Source: Incurvaria masculella (taxonomy: Eukaryota; Arthropoda; Insecta; Lepidoptera; Incurvariidae). From it: a stretch of 64,000 bases of DNA. The notes under the pieces are model-generated. The model saw nothing but the letters and a program-made list of their open reading frames with translations, ran no database searches and was not told the DNA's origin. Within the stretch, counting starts at the first letter, position 1. Each line of letters opens with the position of its first letter. The translations under genes were made by a program, and so were the position numbers. Positions 45,011-55,989 of this stretch are shown piece after piece. The stretch covers positions 9,486,001 through 9,550,000 of the forward strand of contig OX335657.1 in NCBI GenBank assembly GCA_946894095.1, written 5' to 3'.

Positions 45011-45739
45011 CTTTTGAAATTGTGGTAAATAGGAAAACTAAGCTATTTTTTATTTCCACGTAAGTACGTAACCAATGTAAAAATCACAGCACGGCCGAGG
45101 GTGGGCATAAAATGCGCAACACCCCGAAAACTGCGTCCATTGAATCAGGTCAGGAGGTCACGTTTACCAATCCCTCGGAAAAGTCTCTAACGAATGGCGT
45201 TAAGGTCGCCCGTTTACTGCGGACTAAACCGTGATACTGGGTCAATGGATATTGTGATAAACCTCATAATATTGAACAGCAAAAAGTGCAGGGAGCCGTA
45301 AAAACCGGCGCATTTAGTAAGAAGTGGCACCTATTAGGTAATGTTTCAAGTACGTAAAAAATATTAGCGTAGCGACCTTGACTTACGTTTGCGTTGCAAA
45401 ACCAGCGCCGCCGCCGCGGCGTGCGTAATCTGGTTCAAATTGAACAGTCACGTTTATCTCTTGTGTGCTCAACGACTTAGGCTAGGAAGCAGTTCTCTCG
45501 TAGGTTTCCAAGATATTTAACTGTGTTCACTTCTCGGATTTCCTTGGGCTCTGTTCACATGATTCGAGCCTGCAAGGCTGCGAGTGGAACGCTGGGCGTA
45601 CCTTAAGACAGTCAAAAGACTTCAGAAAGACTGCAGCAGTAAAGATGCTCTCTTAATTTAAAGGCATGTTATATGTATGTATAATCGACCGTGAAGCAAG
45701 GAAAAAGAGCTCAGTAAAACGAACTACTTTACGAATATA
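45011..45739. other. Unassigned 729 bp
   Basis: No feature recognised. Confidence 0.4.
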
Positions 45740-45812
45740 CTGCAAGGCTGGACCCGAACCAGCAAAACATACCATTCGAGGGCATTGCGTATATCAATTT
45801 CGCCACCGGCTG
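45740..45812 (-). tRNA. tRNA-like sequence, probably a pseudogene or SINE head
   Basis: On the minus strand a cloverleaf can be drawn: A-box-like TGGCGAAATTG, a 3-bp D stem (GCG/CGC), a 5-bp anticodon stem ATGCC/GGTAT around CTCGAAT (anticodon would read CGA), and a perfect T stem GCTGG/CCAGC with loop TTCGGGT. The acceptor stem pairs at about 5 of 7 positions. A CGA anticodon implies serine, but the long variable arm of tRNA-Ser is absent, so I do not call it functional. Confidence 0.4.
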
Positions 45813-46419
45813 TATACCCAAAATTTCGAATTCTACAATCCCTCCTCCCGCAATGAATGCCTCCTACTAACACAGTGTTCCTTCATACATTTATTTAACG
45901 CTTCATCTGCGTTGCATCTATACAATCACCTAGACCCCACAAGAGTAGTCATAAAAACTCATGCTGAAAAAGGTTAAAAAAAAAACCAATTTGTTTATTA
46001 CCCTTATCCCCTTCGAAGTGTACGCTGGGCATGGTGGGATACGATTCCATCGAGCTTAGGAGAGACTTGGCCCTCGTAAGCTACATTTTTCAAACCTTTA
46101 ATGGTAAAATCACTCAGACGGTTTGGCTACAGTTGTATAATTAATATGTTCCGAATAACTGTCTCTTCTCCAAACTGCTCCTGCAAGACCGAATCTGCAG
46201 CAATGCTCTCCTCTAAACAGACAATCAATATACTGAACGAGCTAAACAAGGAGGGAGAGTTGGATCTATTTAATAATACTTATATTATAATCTATTTAGT
46301 AATTGGTACATTTAAGATGCTAGTTATAAGGCATCCTTATAATTTGCATGCCTAAGTTAAGTGAGACTAGTAAACGAGGGGTCAGTCACTCGAGCAAAAA
46401 GTGTACACCGAGTAGTCAA
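45813..46419. other. Unassigned 607 bp
   Basis: Short open frames only (103 codons at 45666-45977 overlaps the tRNA-like sequence). Nothing recognised. Confidence 0.4.
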
Positions 46420-46870
46420 TATTACCAGGATTACCCTGTGATTTCGAGATTCGTAAGCATTCCTGAAGGACTACCAAAGATTCCTGGTGATTTCCATGAT
46501 TCTTAAAGGACTACCAAAGATTGATGAGGGATCACCAAATATTCCTAGGATTACCAAAGATTCTGGGATTTCGTTAGATTTCTAAGGACTAGAAGAATGC
46601 TGGTAAATCCAAAAAATATTAGCGGGGATTTCGAACAATGGGTCATTCAGGACGGTGTTCGATTTTCGGATTTTCGAATGATTTCGGGAATACTCGCCAC
46701 TGCCGACGATTTTCTGACTCCTGCACTTACGATTCCCCGCATCACCATGAATTTGATAGGATTACCAGTTATTTCCTTGGGATTACCAGATTACCTCAGA
46801 TTCCTCGGACTCCCACCAAATTCCCCGGATTCCCATCTAAGATCACCTGAGATTATCAAACAATTAATTG
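46420..46870. repeat. Degenerate GGATTACCA/GATTCC repeat
   Basis: Variants of GGATTACCA, GGACTACCAAAGATT and GATTCC recur many times at irregular spacing of about 12-40 bp. The 113-codon open frame over it (46597-46938) is Pro/Ile/Leu-rich because of this periodicity. Confidence 0.65.
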
Positions 46871-47111
46871 TAGGTACACCAGATTCTCTGAGTGAATGTC
46901 ACCTTAAACGACTTAGGATATTCTGTAGGGTTTGCTAATTATACACTCTCGACACCAAATAAATCTGTTGCTCTTTTGTATTCTTCGGTCGGGGTTTTAC
47001 ACGAATGTTTTAGCATTGTTTCAAGAGTATCGGTATTGTTGCATCGCTCGGGTTGCTCGCGACACTCGACTCATCGTGTTGAACATCGACAATCGTGTCG
47101 TCATCGAAGGT

Positions 47112-47250
47112 AGCCAAGGTTCTCTTGCCTGACGCAGCGCATGCCCGGCTGACACCGACTCAAAAAACAACAATTATCGTAACTACACAAATGGCAATTA
47201 TTTTTTTACTTTTTAGTGCTTTTTCTTTGAAGTCGGTTATTTTTTTGTTA
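47112..47250. mobile_element. Half-copy of the TTAGG-bearing palindrome
   Basis: Begins AGCCAAGGTTCTCTTG and continues through GCATGCCCGGCTGACACC and ATCGTAACTACA to TTGAAGTCGGTTATTTTT. It matches one arm plus the loop of 31922-32222 but lacks the TTAGG array. Confidence 0.85.
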
Positions 47251-47974
47251 ATTTTTTGTTCTTATGAAAAAAATGTACCTCTGATTCAGTAACGATTTGC
47301 CGTTAGTTTGCTTGTTTTTTTATTGGCTAACATTCCTACTGTCACGGTCACGATTCAAGTCCTGGGAAATCAGTACACATTTTTCAATGTCAATATGAAA
47401 TATTTACTTGTAAATTTAATGCAGCTATCCTCATACCTAAACATTTTGAACCAATTTTTGCGATTAAAACGAGATAGCCAGAGCCCGACATCGCTTAGTT
47501 AGAGCAGCTCGAAATAATTCTTTCTAAATGTGACCAACCCGCATAACGCGTGAACCCGGTTTTTTTATTGTTTCGTTAAAGAAATTGGGAAAACTTAAAC
47601 ATGTTCTTCACTGAATGGGTAGATAATGTTAAGACCTTTGAAATGGTATTAAAATAAATATTACTTAATATCAATATAAGCCGCAAACTTGAAAAAGAAT
47701 ATATTTGAGACCTGGCTTCAAATTATTTTTCCATTCATAAAATCTCAATTTCTGTAACATTTATCTTTCTGTTCTGGTAGAACTTTAGCTGGAATTAGAC
47801 ATGTATTTTTTTCATGTTCTCATTCCATTGAGATCAGGAACTTAACGCAATCAAACCATTCGCATTTGCTAGTATAACCATCTTAAACATCGAACGAATG
47901 CGATCCCCGCCTGCTTCCATACACACAGACGTAGATTTAGACGGTATCGACGTCACGCTTTAAGGGGAATTTGA
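47251..47974. other. Unassigned 724 bp
   Basis: AT-rich; nothing recognised. Confidence 0.4.
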
Positions 47975-48786
47975 CCCTAGAACGACCGTATCCAATAAGT
48001 TATTATTTTATATTTTTAGTTTTCATTATAAGCACTTATTATCAAACATGATTATCGAAAAAGCTTGTCATGAAACCATTTTATGATTTAGATTAATAAA
48101 AGTTGGTCCTTACTATTACATTTTTTAAAACAGGATAACTCCTACAACATAAGCTTTGAGGGTATATTATTTTTATTTTAATATATTCCCCAATCGATCT
48201 TCTAGAGTCCCGCTTTACAACATTTTTAATTTTGGCTTTATATTAATTATAATGAATGAAAATATGAGCGTTTCTCGGGGACTTCGTCCTTGATTTGCTC
48301 AGAATCGCTTATATTTTAAATAATAGTAATTAGTATATGGCCAAAATGAAAAAGTTTTATAGCGGGACACTAGATAATCGATTACTGAATTAAATTCAAT
48401 TATAAAATAATACTCTCACCGCTTATGTTGTAGGAGTTATCTCATTTCAAAGTTTTTCAAATAAATTTGAGGCTTGAATTTGAATGGCAATGTCAAACTT
48501 TTATTAGTCTTAGCCTGGTTTTCACCAAGTACTGATTTATTTAAATCAACACTTATAGGGCCTTTCTTAGTAAAGTGCTGATTATCTTGTACTGTTATTG
48601 ATTGCAAGTTGCTAAGGAAGGCTCTTAATATGTGGCGATTAAGCTAATCAGCAGTAGGTGTAAAAGACCCTTAATCATAAAATAGTTCAATGTTAAGTTT
48701 TTCTAATAGCCTCGTTTGCAGAAAAGTGGTTTTTAAGAAAACTAATAATACAAAACGAACTATTATCGGATACGGTCGTTCTAGGG
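47975..48786. mobile_element. piggyBac-like palindromic element
   Basis: CCCTAGAACGACCGTATCC at the left faces GGATACGGTCGTTCTAGGG at the right. CCCTAGA resembles piggyBac ends, but the flanks (TTGA and TCTT) are not intact TTAA. Inner paired blocks (ACTCCTACAACATAAGC/GCTTATGTTGTAGGAGT and AGTCCCGCT/AGCGGGAC) show that much of the 812 bp is an imperfect hairpin. A family K MITE is nested in the right arm. No transposase frame. Confidence 0.65.
48512..48673. mobile_element. Family K MITE, nested
   Basis: TTAGCCTGGTTTTCACC and GTAAAAGACCCTTAA form imperfect ends; AATCAGCAGTAGGTG is shared with 23757-23882 in the other orientation. Confidence 0.6.
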
Positions 48787-49820
48787 TCTTATGTCACCTT
48801 AAAATGAAAAAAAAAACCAATCCCGGCGCAACCTCCCTACAAAATGAAAACTAAATCTCGCGTCGCGACGACTCGGCGCGGCGGTGCGGTTCGTGCCTTG
48901 CGTCCTCCCCGGCCGGGGGGGGGGGCGGGGGAGGAGGGCTCGGGGAGGCGTGCGCGCGCAGCTATAGCGCAATGTGGTGGTCGGGCGCTAGGGCAATAGT
49001 GGTGCAGATGTGGGACGACCGTCGCGACCAGCTGCTTCCCCGCGCACCCCCGCACCCGCACCCGCCTCTCGCCCCCTCGACCCTCGCGTTGGCCTTGAAA
49101 GGCTCTCGACCAGAGACCGCATTGCTTCGCCGCCGCGGCGCCGCCGAGGTGTTGAGCGTGAATTTATTGCGACTCGAAGCTCCGTACCCGAGAGGTTAAT
49201 GAACTTGGCGATAATATCTCGCGATCCGTGGCGTTCTTTCGTTTGGCTTGTGGCAGATATCGTTGGTATCGTATACCTTTACTACGAAGCAAGAAAATAT
49301 AATAATGACGATAAAAATAGGTCTCTACATGCTTTACAACAGGTTATCGTCGTCATAGACCCGTAGCTCTACTAAACTTCTGCATTTCAATTTGCTCGAG
49401 GCATCCAAATTGAATCGTGCGAACAAACTTAAAAGGGATTTTAACCCGAAATAGTTTTACCGTAACCAAAGGTAGCCTCAGTTCCCTTGTGACAAGATCT
49501 TCTGTATATTATTGGTCTGTTATTGGACATTGCTTGGCTTGGAGTGTTTGCCTTATGAGATTAGAAGGATTTTACTTTGCATAATTTCAAAGCGACGTTC
49601 CTCTGCACATTTTTCTTTTTAGCGTTCGGGCTGGAGGGTTGCTCTGAGCCGTCGGACTGGAACCATATTTTTCCTAACGAACCCATTGTGTTCGCCGATA
49701 GCGACGTGCTGGCCGGGCACAGAATAGTAAATATTATTGAAGATCACGTTGAGCCCGCCCGCGCCTCTACCACGACGCGTTGCAGGCATGTCGTCGGCGC
49801 CGCTCGCGTCATTGCGTTCG
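48787..49820. other. Unassigned 1 kb with GC island
   Basis: 48850-49160 is GC-rich with a poly-G run at 48914-48926. An ATG-started 75-codon open frame (48972-49199, plus) has no recognised domain. At 49608-49621 TTTTTCTTTTTAG resembles a splice acceptor, without supporting coding evidence. Confidence 0.35.
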
Positions 49821-49990
49821 CGTCTATAAATAGGCGTGGACGACGTCGGTGCTGCAGCTGAGTGAAGGTCGGTCGTCGCCGGCACCCAGGGTGCGATGCC
49901 CTGCGCCCCTGTCGCTACATTGTCACCGCATCGTCGCCACATCGTCACCGCATCGTCGCCACATCGCCACCCGTCACTTTTATGCAGGAT
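49821..49990 (+). promoter_or_regulatory. Candidate TATA promoter
   Basis: CTATAAATAGGCGTGG (from about 49823) is a near-ideal TATA box in a CpG-rich context; GTCGGTGCTGCAGCTGAGTG follows at the distance expected for a start site (about 49850-49860). An ATG at 49894 opens a short His/Ser-rich frame over repeated CATCGTCGCCA motifs. No protein recognised, so a non-coding first exon or a cryptic promoter are alternatives. Confidence 0.35.
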
Positions 49991-50584
49991 GTATTTTTAA
50001 AGTGTGATCGAATTAACAGAATCGATGCTGTAGCTCATTCCAAAGAACTTTTGGTCTAAGATTTTTGCGGAAAATTCCGCACATTTCAAGTTAGGAATAT
50101 GAAAGTTAATATGTTGAGTTGGATATATCTTTTTGTGCTTGAAAATTGTTAGAACAAAAGTTGTTCAGTTTGCAATACATAATCACTTCTGTTAATTTTT
50201 TCACTCTGTGTATCATCATCCTGTTTGTCATCATGTGTGACATCCTGATGTATTTATTAACTTGTTTTTAACGTTGGCGTACAACGTTGACTCGCTTTTG
50301 GAGGATGGTACCGAGGTCCTGGAGTAGAATGATATTTCTGTCGAATTTCTCTCATCCGGACAATCGATTCAACGGATTTATTAGTAACTTAGGTGAACCG
50401 TTTTGAAGAAAGATAAGTTTTAAATAACTTTCTTAAACCCGACGTTTCGAAAGGAGTTGCATCGAATCGTGGTCACGGGAGAACAGGAGAATGTGTGAAA
50501 AGCGCGAAAGCTTAACTTTTATGATAACTTAGGTGAATTCGCTAAATCAGCGCGAACTCTCGAATTCCCTCGATTAAAAAGAAA
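49991..50584. other. Unassigned 594 bp
   Basis: No feature recognised. Confidence 0.4.
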
Positions 50585-50861
50585 CGGTTGAGTGCAAGTC
50601 GGGCTCGCACACGGATGGTTCCGTACCATCGTACAAGATTTAACACAAAAAAACGTTTTTTGTGGGGCCTTTAATTTTTATTATTTATTAATTTTACCCA
50701 TTTGTTGTTATAGCCGCAAAATAAATACACATTTTGTGAAATTTTCAGCTACCTATTACGGTTCATGAGAAACATCCCTGTTACAGACAGACGGACGAAC
50801 GGACGGACAGCGGAGGCATAGTAATAGGGTTCTGTTTGGTACCCTTTGGGTACGAAACCCT
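50585..50861 (-). mobile_element. MITE-A, complete but diverged
   Basis: CGGTTGAGTGCAAGTCGGG to GGGTACGAAACCCT with flanking A-runs; (GGAC)n short. Confidence 0.85.
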
Positions 50862-51159
50862 AAAAATTGGCCCCGTACCCCGTGAGCCCTCCGCTAGCGT
50901 GAGCACGCCGCCGCCGCCGGGGCTCGGAGCGTGCGTCGCTCGAGCGAGGGGCGCGGGCGCCGCTCGGGGTCTCCGTGCGTGCAGTCGCGGAGCACAGACA
51001 ACAGCTGGTCGGGCCGCTCGTGAGTCACGTCCTGCCGCCGCCGCTGCCGCCGCCGCCGCCGAGCGTGCAGTGCACACGACCCCGGTCGGCACCGCCTCTG
51101 CTCCACACTAGTACTGGTTTTTTATTCAAAATATATATTTGAAAAACATAATATGAATA
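50862..51159. other. GC island between two MITEs
   Basis: 50870-51105 is GC-rich with GCCGCC runs, directly after a MITE-A end and before a MITE-C fragment. Frames on both strands are Ala/Arg/Pro-rich and not recognisable. Confidence 0.35.
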
Positions 51160-51451
51160 TGTTCCCAAATTTTGCTCAAAATAGTTTTATTTGATCGAAC
51201 TAGATGTCTGATGACCGTTGGCATTGTAAAATTATATTTGGTTTCTAAGTTACAAGGTCCGAAAGTTCGAATTTTTCGCGCGTTTTATACAATAACTTTG
51301 GAGGTGGATTACGCAATGATAAAGTAAAAACATCTTCAGTTTTTTTTCAGTTTAAAGATTATTTATTTCTCTTAAGAACAGAACATTCACTTACAGAGAA
51401 TAATGAGTTAATTACATTAAAGTTTGTTACGGTTACCTTAGATATTTAACA

Positions 51452-52972
51452 TTAATCGGCAAGGAAGAACGATTTTACCATTTTTTTAAACACTTCTAGA
51501 GACGTTTGGTCTTTAATATGATTAGGTAAGGTATTATAAATGTTTGCTCCCTCAAAAGTCACGGTCCTTTTACCGTAATTTGTTCTTGGCAAAAACACGT
51601 GTAAGTTTCGCGCGCTCCGAGTGAAATAAGCGTGCACTTCATCATTTCTTACAAATGTTGTCTGGGAATGAATGTCATCATTGAGTATTTTCCTGATTAG
51701 GATGCATGTGCTGTATTTGTATATATTTGTGATATTTAAAAGTCCTGTTTGTTTATAAAGGGTGGCCGTTGGAGTCAGGTAGTCATAATGGAACAGAACC
51801 TTAATTATTTTATTCTGAGCAACCTGCAATTCTTCTAAAATAGAAGGAGCAGCACTTCCCCAGACTGCAGCGAGGTAGTCGAGGTGTGGGTATACTAACG
51901 AGTTGTAAATATGTTTTCGAACTTGCAGAGGTAGAAAAGCACTGATCCTTCGTAGTGCTCCAGTCAGGGAAGTGATTTTGGATTTTAAATGATTTATGTG
52001 TGTACGCCAAGAAAGATCCTTGTCTAGGATTAATCCAAGATACTTTTCATGGTCTACCTGAGCAATCACTTCTCCATTTATACTAAGTGAACAGTGTGGA
52101 TCAATATTGATGTTTCTTGCAGTAAATATGATATGACAAGTTTTACTGGTATTTATTGTAAGTAAGTTATTTTTGAACCATGCGTTGAGTATGTTAAGAT
52201 CTTCTTGCGCTTCTCTTATTGTGTCTACAATGGAAGATCCAAAGTAGAATAGGCAGGTATCATCTGCATAAAGTGTCATATGTCCGTGTAGTGTTGTTTT
52301 AGAGATGTCATTTATATAAATTAGAAAAAGTAGTGGACCTAAAATGGAGCCTTGAGGCACTCCATAGGTCACTGACTTAGGGCTGCTGAGAGTTTTTCCT
52401 ATTTGTACCACTTGCTGTCTGTTGTTTTAGTAGCTTTCAAGGATTTTAAATGCTGTTCCAGTAATTCCAATATTTTTGAGCTTTGTTAGTGGTATTGTAT
52501 GACTTACGGTATCGAAAGCCTTTTTCAAATCTATGAATATGCCTAAAGCTATGTTACGTTTATCTATGTGTTGTTTAAGATTTGTTACTAAATCTGTACA
52601 TGCGGCAAGTGTGTTAGATTTTGGCCGAAATCCATACTGCCGTTTGTAGAGAAAGTTTGATGAATTTAAAAAGTCATTTATTCTTTTGTAAATTATTTTT
52701 TCAAAAATTTTTGACACAACTGGAAGCACAGAAATGGGTCTATAGTTGCTAGGGTTGGTCTTGCTTCCAGATTTATAGATTGGTGTTACACGGGCAATTT
52801 TCAGTTCGTCTGGAAATATTCCTTCTTCTAAGCTGAAGTTGATATGATTTACTAATGCTTCTACTATTATATGTTTGGTGCATTTAACACTTTTGGTGCT
52901 TATGCCGTCCATTCCGGTACTCACATTTACATCCAACTCATCGATAATCCTTCCTACGATGTATGAATCCAT
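51452..52972 (-). pseudogene. LINE reverse transcriptase with one nonsense codon
   Basis: The first part (52972 down to 52430) has ARVTPIYKSGSK, NYRPISVLP, YGFRPKSNT and FIDLKKAFDTVSH. A TAA at 52427-52429 interrupts the frame after ILESY, where related elements have Leu or Trp. The same frame then continues for over 300 codons with GVPQGSILGPL and the catalytic YADD box (residues 48-51 of that part), the thumb and a C-terminal domain to 51452. Apart from this codon the RT reads open throughout, which suggests a fairly young insertion. Enzyme role: target-primed reverse transcription of LINE RNA. Confidence 0.9.
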
Positions 52973-53403
52973 TTGTGTGTAGCATTGCCTTGTATTCTTC
53001 GGTTACGTTGTCAGTCTTAAGGAGGTCAAGGTTAAAGTCTCCAAATAAAATTGTCCTTTTCTTCAATTGTATTTGTTTTTCAAGTTCTTCCAAAAAGTTT
53101 CTATCATTTGTGTTTCCAGGTTTGTATATTACGGCGATATCAAGGGCAAGTTTGTCAATGTGAACCCACAGATAGTTATTACCTCCACAATATTTACTTT
53201 TTGTGTAACTATGTTCAATGCTGTCATGCACAAAGATCGAGACACCCCCACCTATTCGGTCTGTTCTGTAGTCGTAGTAGTGGGTATAGTTTGTCAGCTG
53301 TATCATCTTGACATCATTTTCATTTTTAATCCACGTTTCGGAGATGAGAATAAGGTGAATCGTATGTTTTGATGTATGTATAATGCATTTAATTTCGTCG
53401 TAA
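52938..53403 (-). pseudogene. LINE AP-type endonuclease, truncated
   Basis: Open from 53403: LILISETWIKN (strand-start motif of APE-type nucleases), GGGVSIFVHDS, and TILFGDFNLDLL with the catalytic Asp-Phe-Asn. It lacks the C-terminal His motif; the frame runs out at 52938 after the deletion junction near 52965, where RT sequence starts in another frame. The nuclease would nick target DNA; this one is incomplete. Confidence 0.85.
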
Positions 53404-53709
53404 TCTTAAAAAGTTTCATCATCAGACATAGCTTATTTAATCAAGATTTTTAGTCTATTTGGTTTTTGTTAGATTTTTGACTAGAGCGGTCGTGATTTAC
53501 TTTTAGCTATAAGTCGTTTTGTAATTAAAATTTTCGTAAATCTTACCAAATCATACACTATGCACATTGTCTTTTTTGTGGACATGTTGCATCTTCCTCA
53601 TCCCGGAGCCTGTCTTTTTCTTTGAAACAGAGGAGGTCCCAGAGCGCAACAGCACGGTTTTGTACCGTGCCCGCGAATGAATTAGTCCCGCCGGGTTGGG
53701 CCACCTTAA

Positions 53710-54640
53710 TAAATGTCAGAGGACATTATTTTTTTACATATTTTTTTCGTTTGAAGAAAAGCTTTTTTTGGAACGTGTTTCCTTAGAATATACAGTGATG
53801 TGAACCAAAACCACGATAAAGGATGTGATGCTGTCAAATAATGAGCCGTTATCATAAAAACTAAACATCGATTTTATAAATTGTATATCTTCTACGTTTA
53901 CGTCTATGTTTTTTGCTCAAAAACTCGCGGATTAATTATCCCTAGCACGTTCACCGCTTCATGGACTACCCCATACATGCACCGCGAGCGCGGGAGGGCT
54001 GCGGAGGCGGGAACGGAGGGGGACTGCGGGTTCGTTGAACTTTTGCGCCCCGCTAGAGTTGGCGATTTAGTTACGCGGGAGTGTGTCAATGCATTAATAT
54101 TAATCTTTATTACTAATCCAATATTCCACGCTTCGCGCTGTTGCAAGTTTTTTTGAAGTTATACTTCTGTAGGCGCGTTTGGGAAATCAGATCACAGTGT
54201 GATTCTTTTCGCTTGCAAACGAGGCTGCGAGCGCCGATGTGAACATAGAATACCTCCCCAAACGGCGTTGATGTTTATAGGTTAGGTTAGGTTATTTGAC
54301 GCAGCTCAAATTTCTTTGGATACATGATTAAAATTCTGCTATTCACGCCAAAGAAGTCTAAAAGAAGAATTATTCTCGACTAGTAAAATATTTTTGTAAT
54401 TAATTTGAGTTTCAGCTACATCTAAATTTGAAGCATTATAATCAGATTTTGAAAATAATCTAAAAAATCTTTTTGTTGCGACATTCGTCGGAAGCAGGAG
54501 AAAATTCATGAAATTATTTTTCTAAAATTATTAATCTCTTAATTATTTATCTAACATGTGGCACGGTAAGAGGAAAACTCGAGAACAGCTCTACTAATCC
54601 AGCTATTTTTATTTCAAACATTCGCCGAATTCCGAGGATC
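53710..54640. other. Unassigned 931 bp
   Basis: A GC-rich patch lies at 53980-54060 and three TTAGG-type units near 54279-54295. No gene recognised. Confidence 0.4.
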
Positions 54641-55078
54641 GCCAAGCCGCTCAACTCCCCATACAAACGGGGAAAGAAGATCCCCGGGTTTCTAAGTTTT
54701 AAGGTCCGAAAGTTCGAATTTTTCGCGCGTTTTATACAATAACTTTGGAGGTGGATTACGCAATGATAAAGTAAGAAAATCTTAAAAAGATTAGTCATCA
54801 GACATAGCTTATTTAATCAAGATTTATAATCTATTTGGTTTTTTTAGATTTTTGACTACAGCGGTCGTGGTTTACTTTTAGCTATAAGTCGTTTTAAAAT
54901 CAAAGTTTTCGTAAATATTACCAAATCATACACTATGCACATTATCTTTTGTGGACATGTTGCATCTTCCTCATCACGAAGGCTGTGTTTTTCTTTGAAA
55001 CAGAGAAGGTCCCAGAGCGCAACATCACGGTTTTGTACAGTGCCCGCGAATGAGTTAGTCCCGCCGGGTTGGGCCACC
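54641..55078 (+). mobile_element. MITE-C, rearranged
   Basis: CCGCTCAACTCCCC near the start, a deletion after GAAGAAGATC, and a normal 3' end GGGTTGGGCCACC followed by TTAA (55079-55082). The left terminal repeat is degraded. Confidence 0.85.
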
Positions 55079-55082
55079 TTAA

Positions 55083-55408
55083 CGGAATCACACCAAATTA
55101 CGCGCAGTATGCAAAACTGCTTTATTCCGAGAGCAATAATATCAATGAGAAACATCCTCTGATACAATTTTTTTATGTGTTTAAGATAATGCAACTAGGC
55201 GGTGGCGGAAGACCAGCGACTGGTGGGATTATACCCATCCAGGTTTTTGCTGAGCCATAGCCTTTTTGTTTACACCATGCCTTGTATCTGAGAAATGTAG
55301 TCTTGTAAATAAATTGATTTTACTCTTTACTTTTACTCTATAGTTTGCGCTGTTATGGAGATCCAGAACGGACCGTTTGAATAATGAACACATCCGCGAA
55401 TGTTTTTT
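55083..55408. other. Unassigned 326 bp
   Basis: No feature recognised. Confidence 0.4.
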
Positions 55409-55603
55409 AGGGTTCCGCACCCAAAGGGCTAAAACGAAACCTTATTACTAAGCCTCCGCTGTCCGTCCGTCCGTCCGTCCGTCTGTCATCTCATGAACCG
55501 TAATAGGTAAGCAGCTGAATAACATACTACATACCATACAAAAAACATTTGTTGTTTATGGTACGGAACCCTTCGCGTGCGAGTCCGACTCGCACTTGGC
55601 CGG
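55409..55603 (+). mobile_element. MITE-A, internally deleted
   Basis: AGGGTTCCGCACCC to CACTTGGCCGG with T-runs at both ends; about 70 bp of the interior is lost. Confidence 0.9.
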
Positions 55604-55989
55604 TTTTTAACATTTTACCGGGCTCCGGAGTCGGGAACTTCAGCGTGTTTAAAATAAAATTGTGGAAATCGATTGGCAGGTAATGGATTTGGCGTTTTTA
55701 TAGGATCTGTGGCATTGGACTGGGCCCGGCCTTTCACTCTCGCTCCGAGACCGCCGCCGCCTCCGCCGCCGCCGTCGCCGGTCCTTCCGACGCACGGTTT
55801 CCCTTCGAAGCTAAAAATACCCCCGAGTGAACGCGAGAGAACAACATTCCGACGGCGACGCATCGCGGTGGATGCCTTCTCGGTAGATCTCGCAACTTGG
55901 CTCATCGGCCGCTGTGAAGTTGTTTCACGTCGCAGATATTCTACCATTTTTTTTTTTTCATTTTTATATCTCGCCTCTTCTTACCTAAG
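55604..55989. other. Unassigned, with GC island
   Basis: 55735-55800 has GCCGCC runs. Frames of about 110 codons on both strands are not recognisable. Confidence 0.35.

Larger units (their letters stand above)
51340..53405 (-). mobile_element. Jockey/CR1-type LINE, 5'-truncated
   Basis: A 2.07-kb minus-strand LINE with an endonuclease part, an internal deletion, and an RT part with a 3' end at the T-run near 51340 (poly-A on the element strand). Better preserved than the LINE at 17.9 kb. Confidence 0.9.
51160..53705 (+). mobile_element. MITE-C split by a LINE
   Basis: MITE-C sequence occupies 51160-51339 (from TCCCAAATTTTGCTCAAAA) and 53406-53705 (to GGGTTGGGCCACC followed by TTAA, 53706-53709). 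The left end is missing. ATCTT occurs at both LINE junctions as a probable short target duplication. Confidence 0.85.

Noticed and set aside
46597..46938. 113-codon frame as a gene
   Set aside because: It lies over a degenerate short repeat; its Pro/Ile/Leu bias follows from the DNA motif.
49577..49861. 94-codon frame beginning with a signal-peptide-like stretch
   Set aside because: It starts at TTG, not ATG, and its end overlaps the TATA box at 49823; not supported as a secreted protein.
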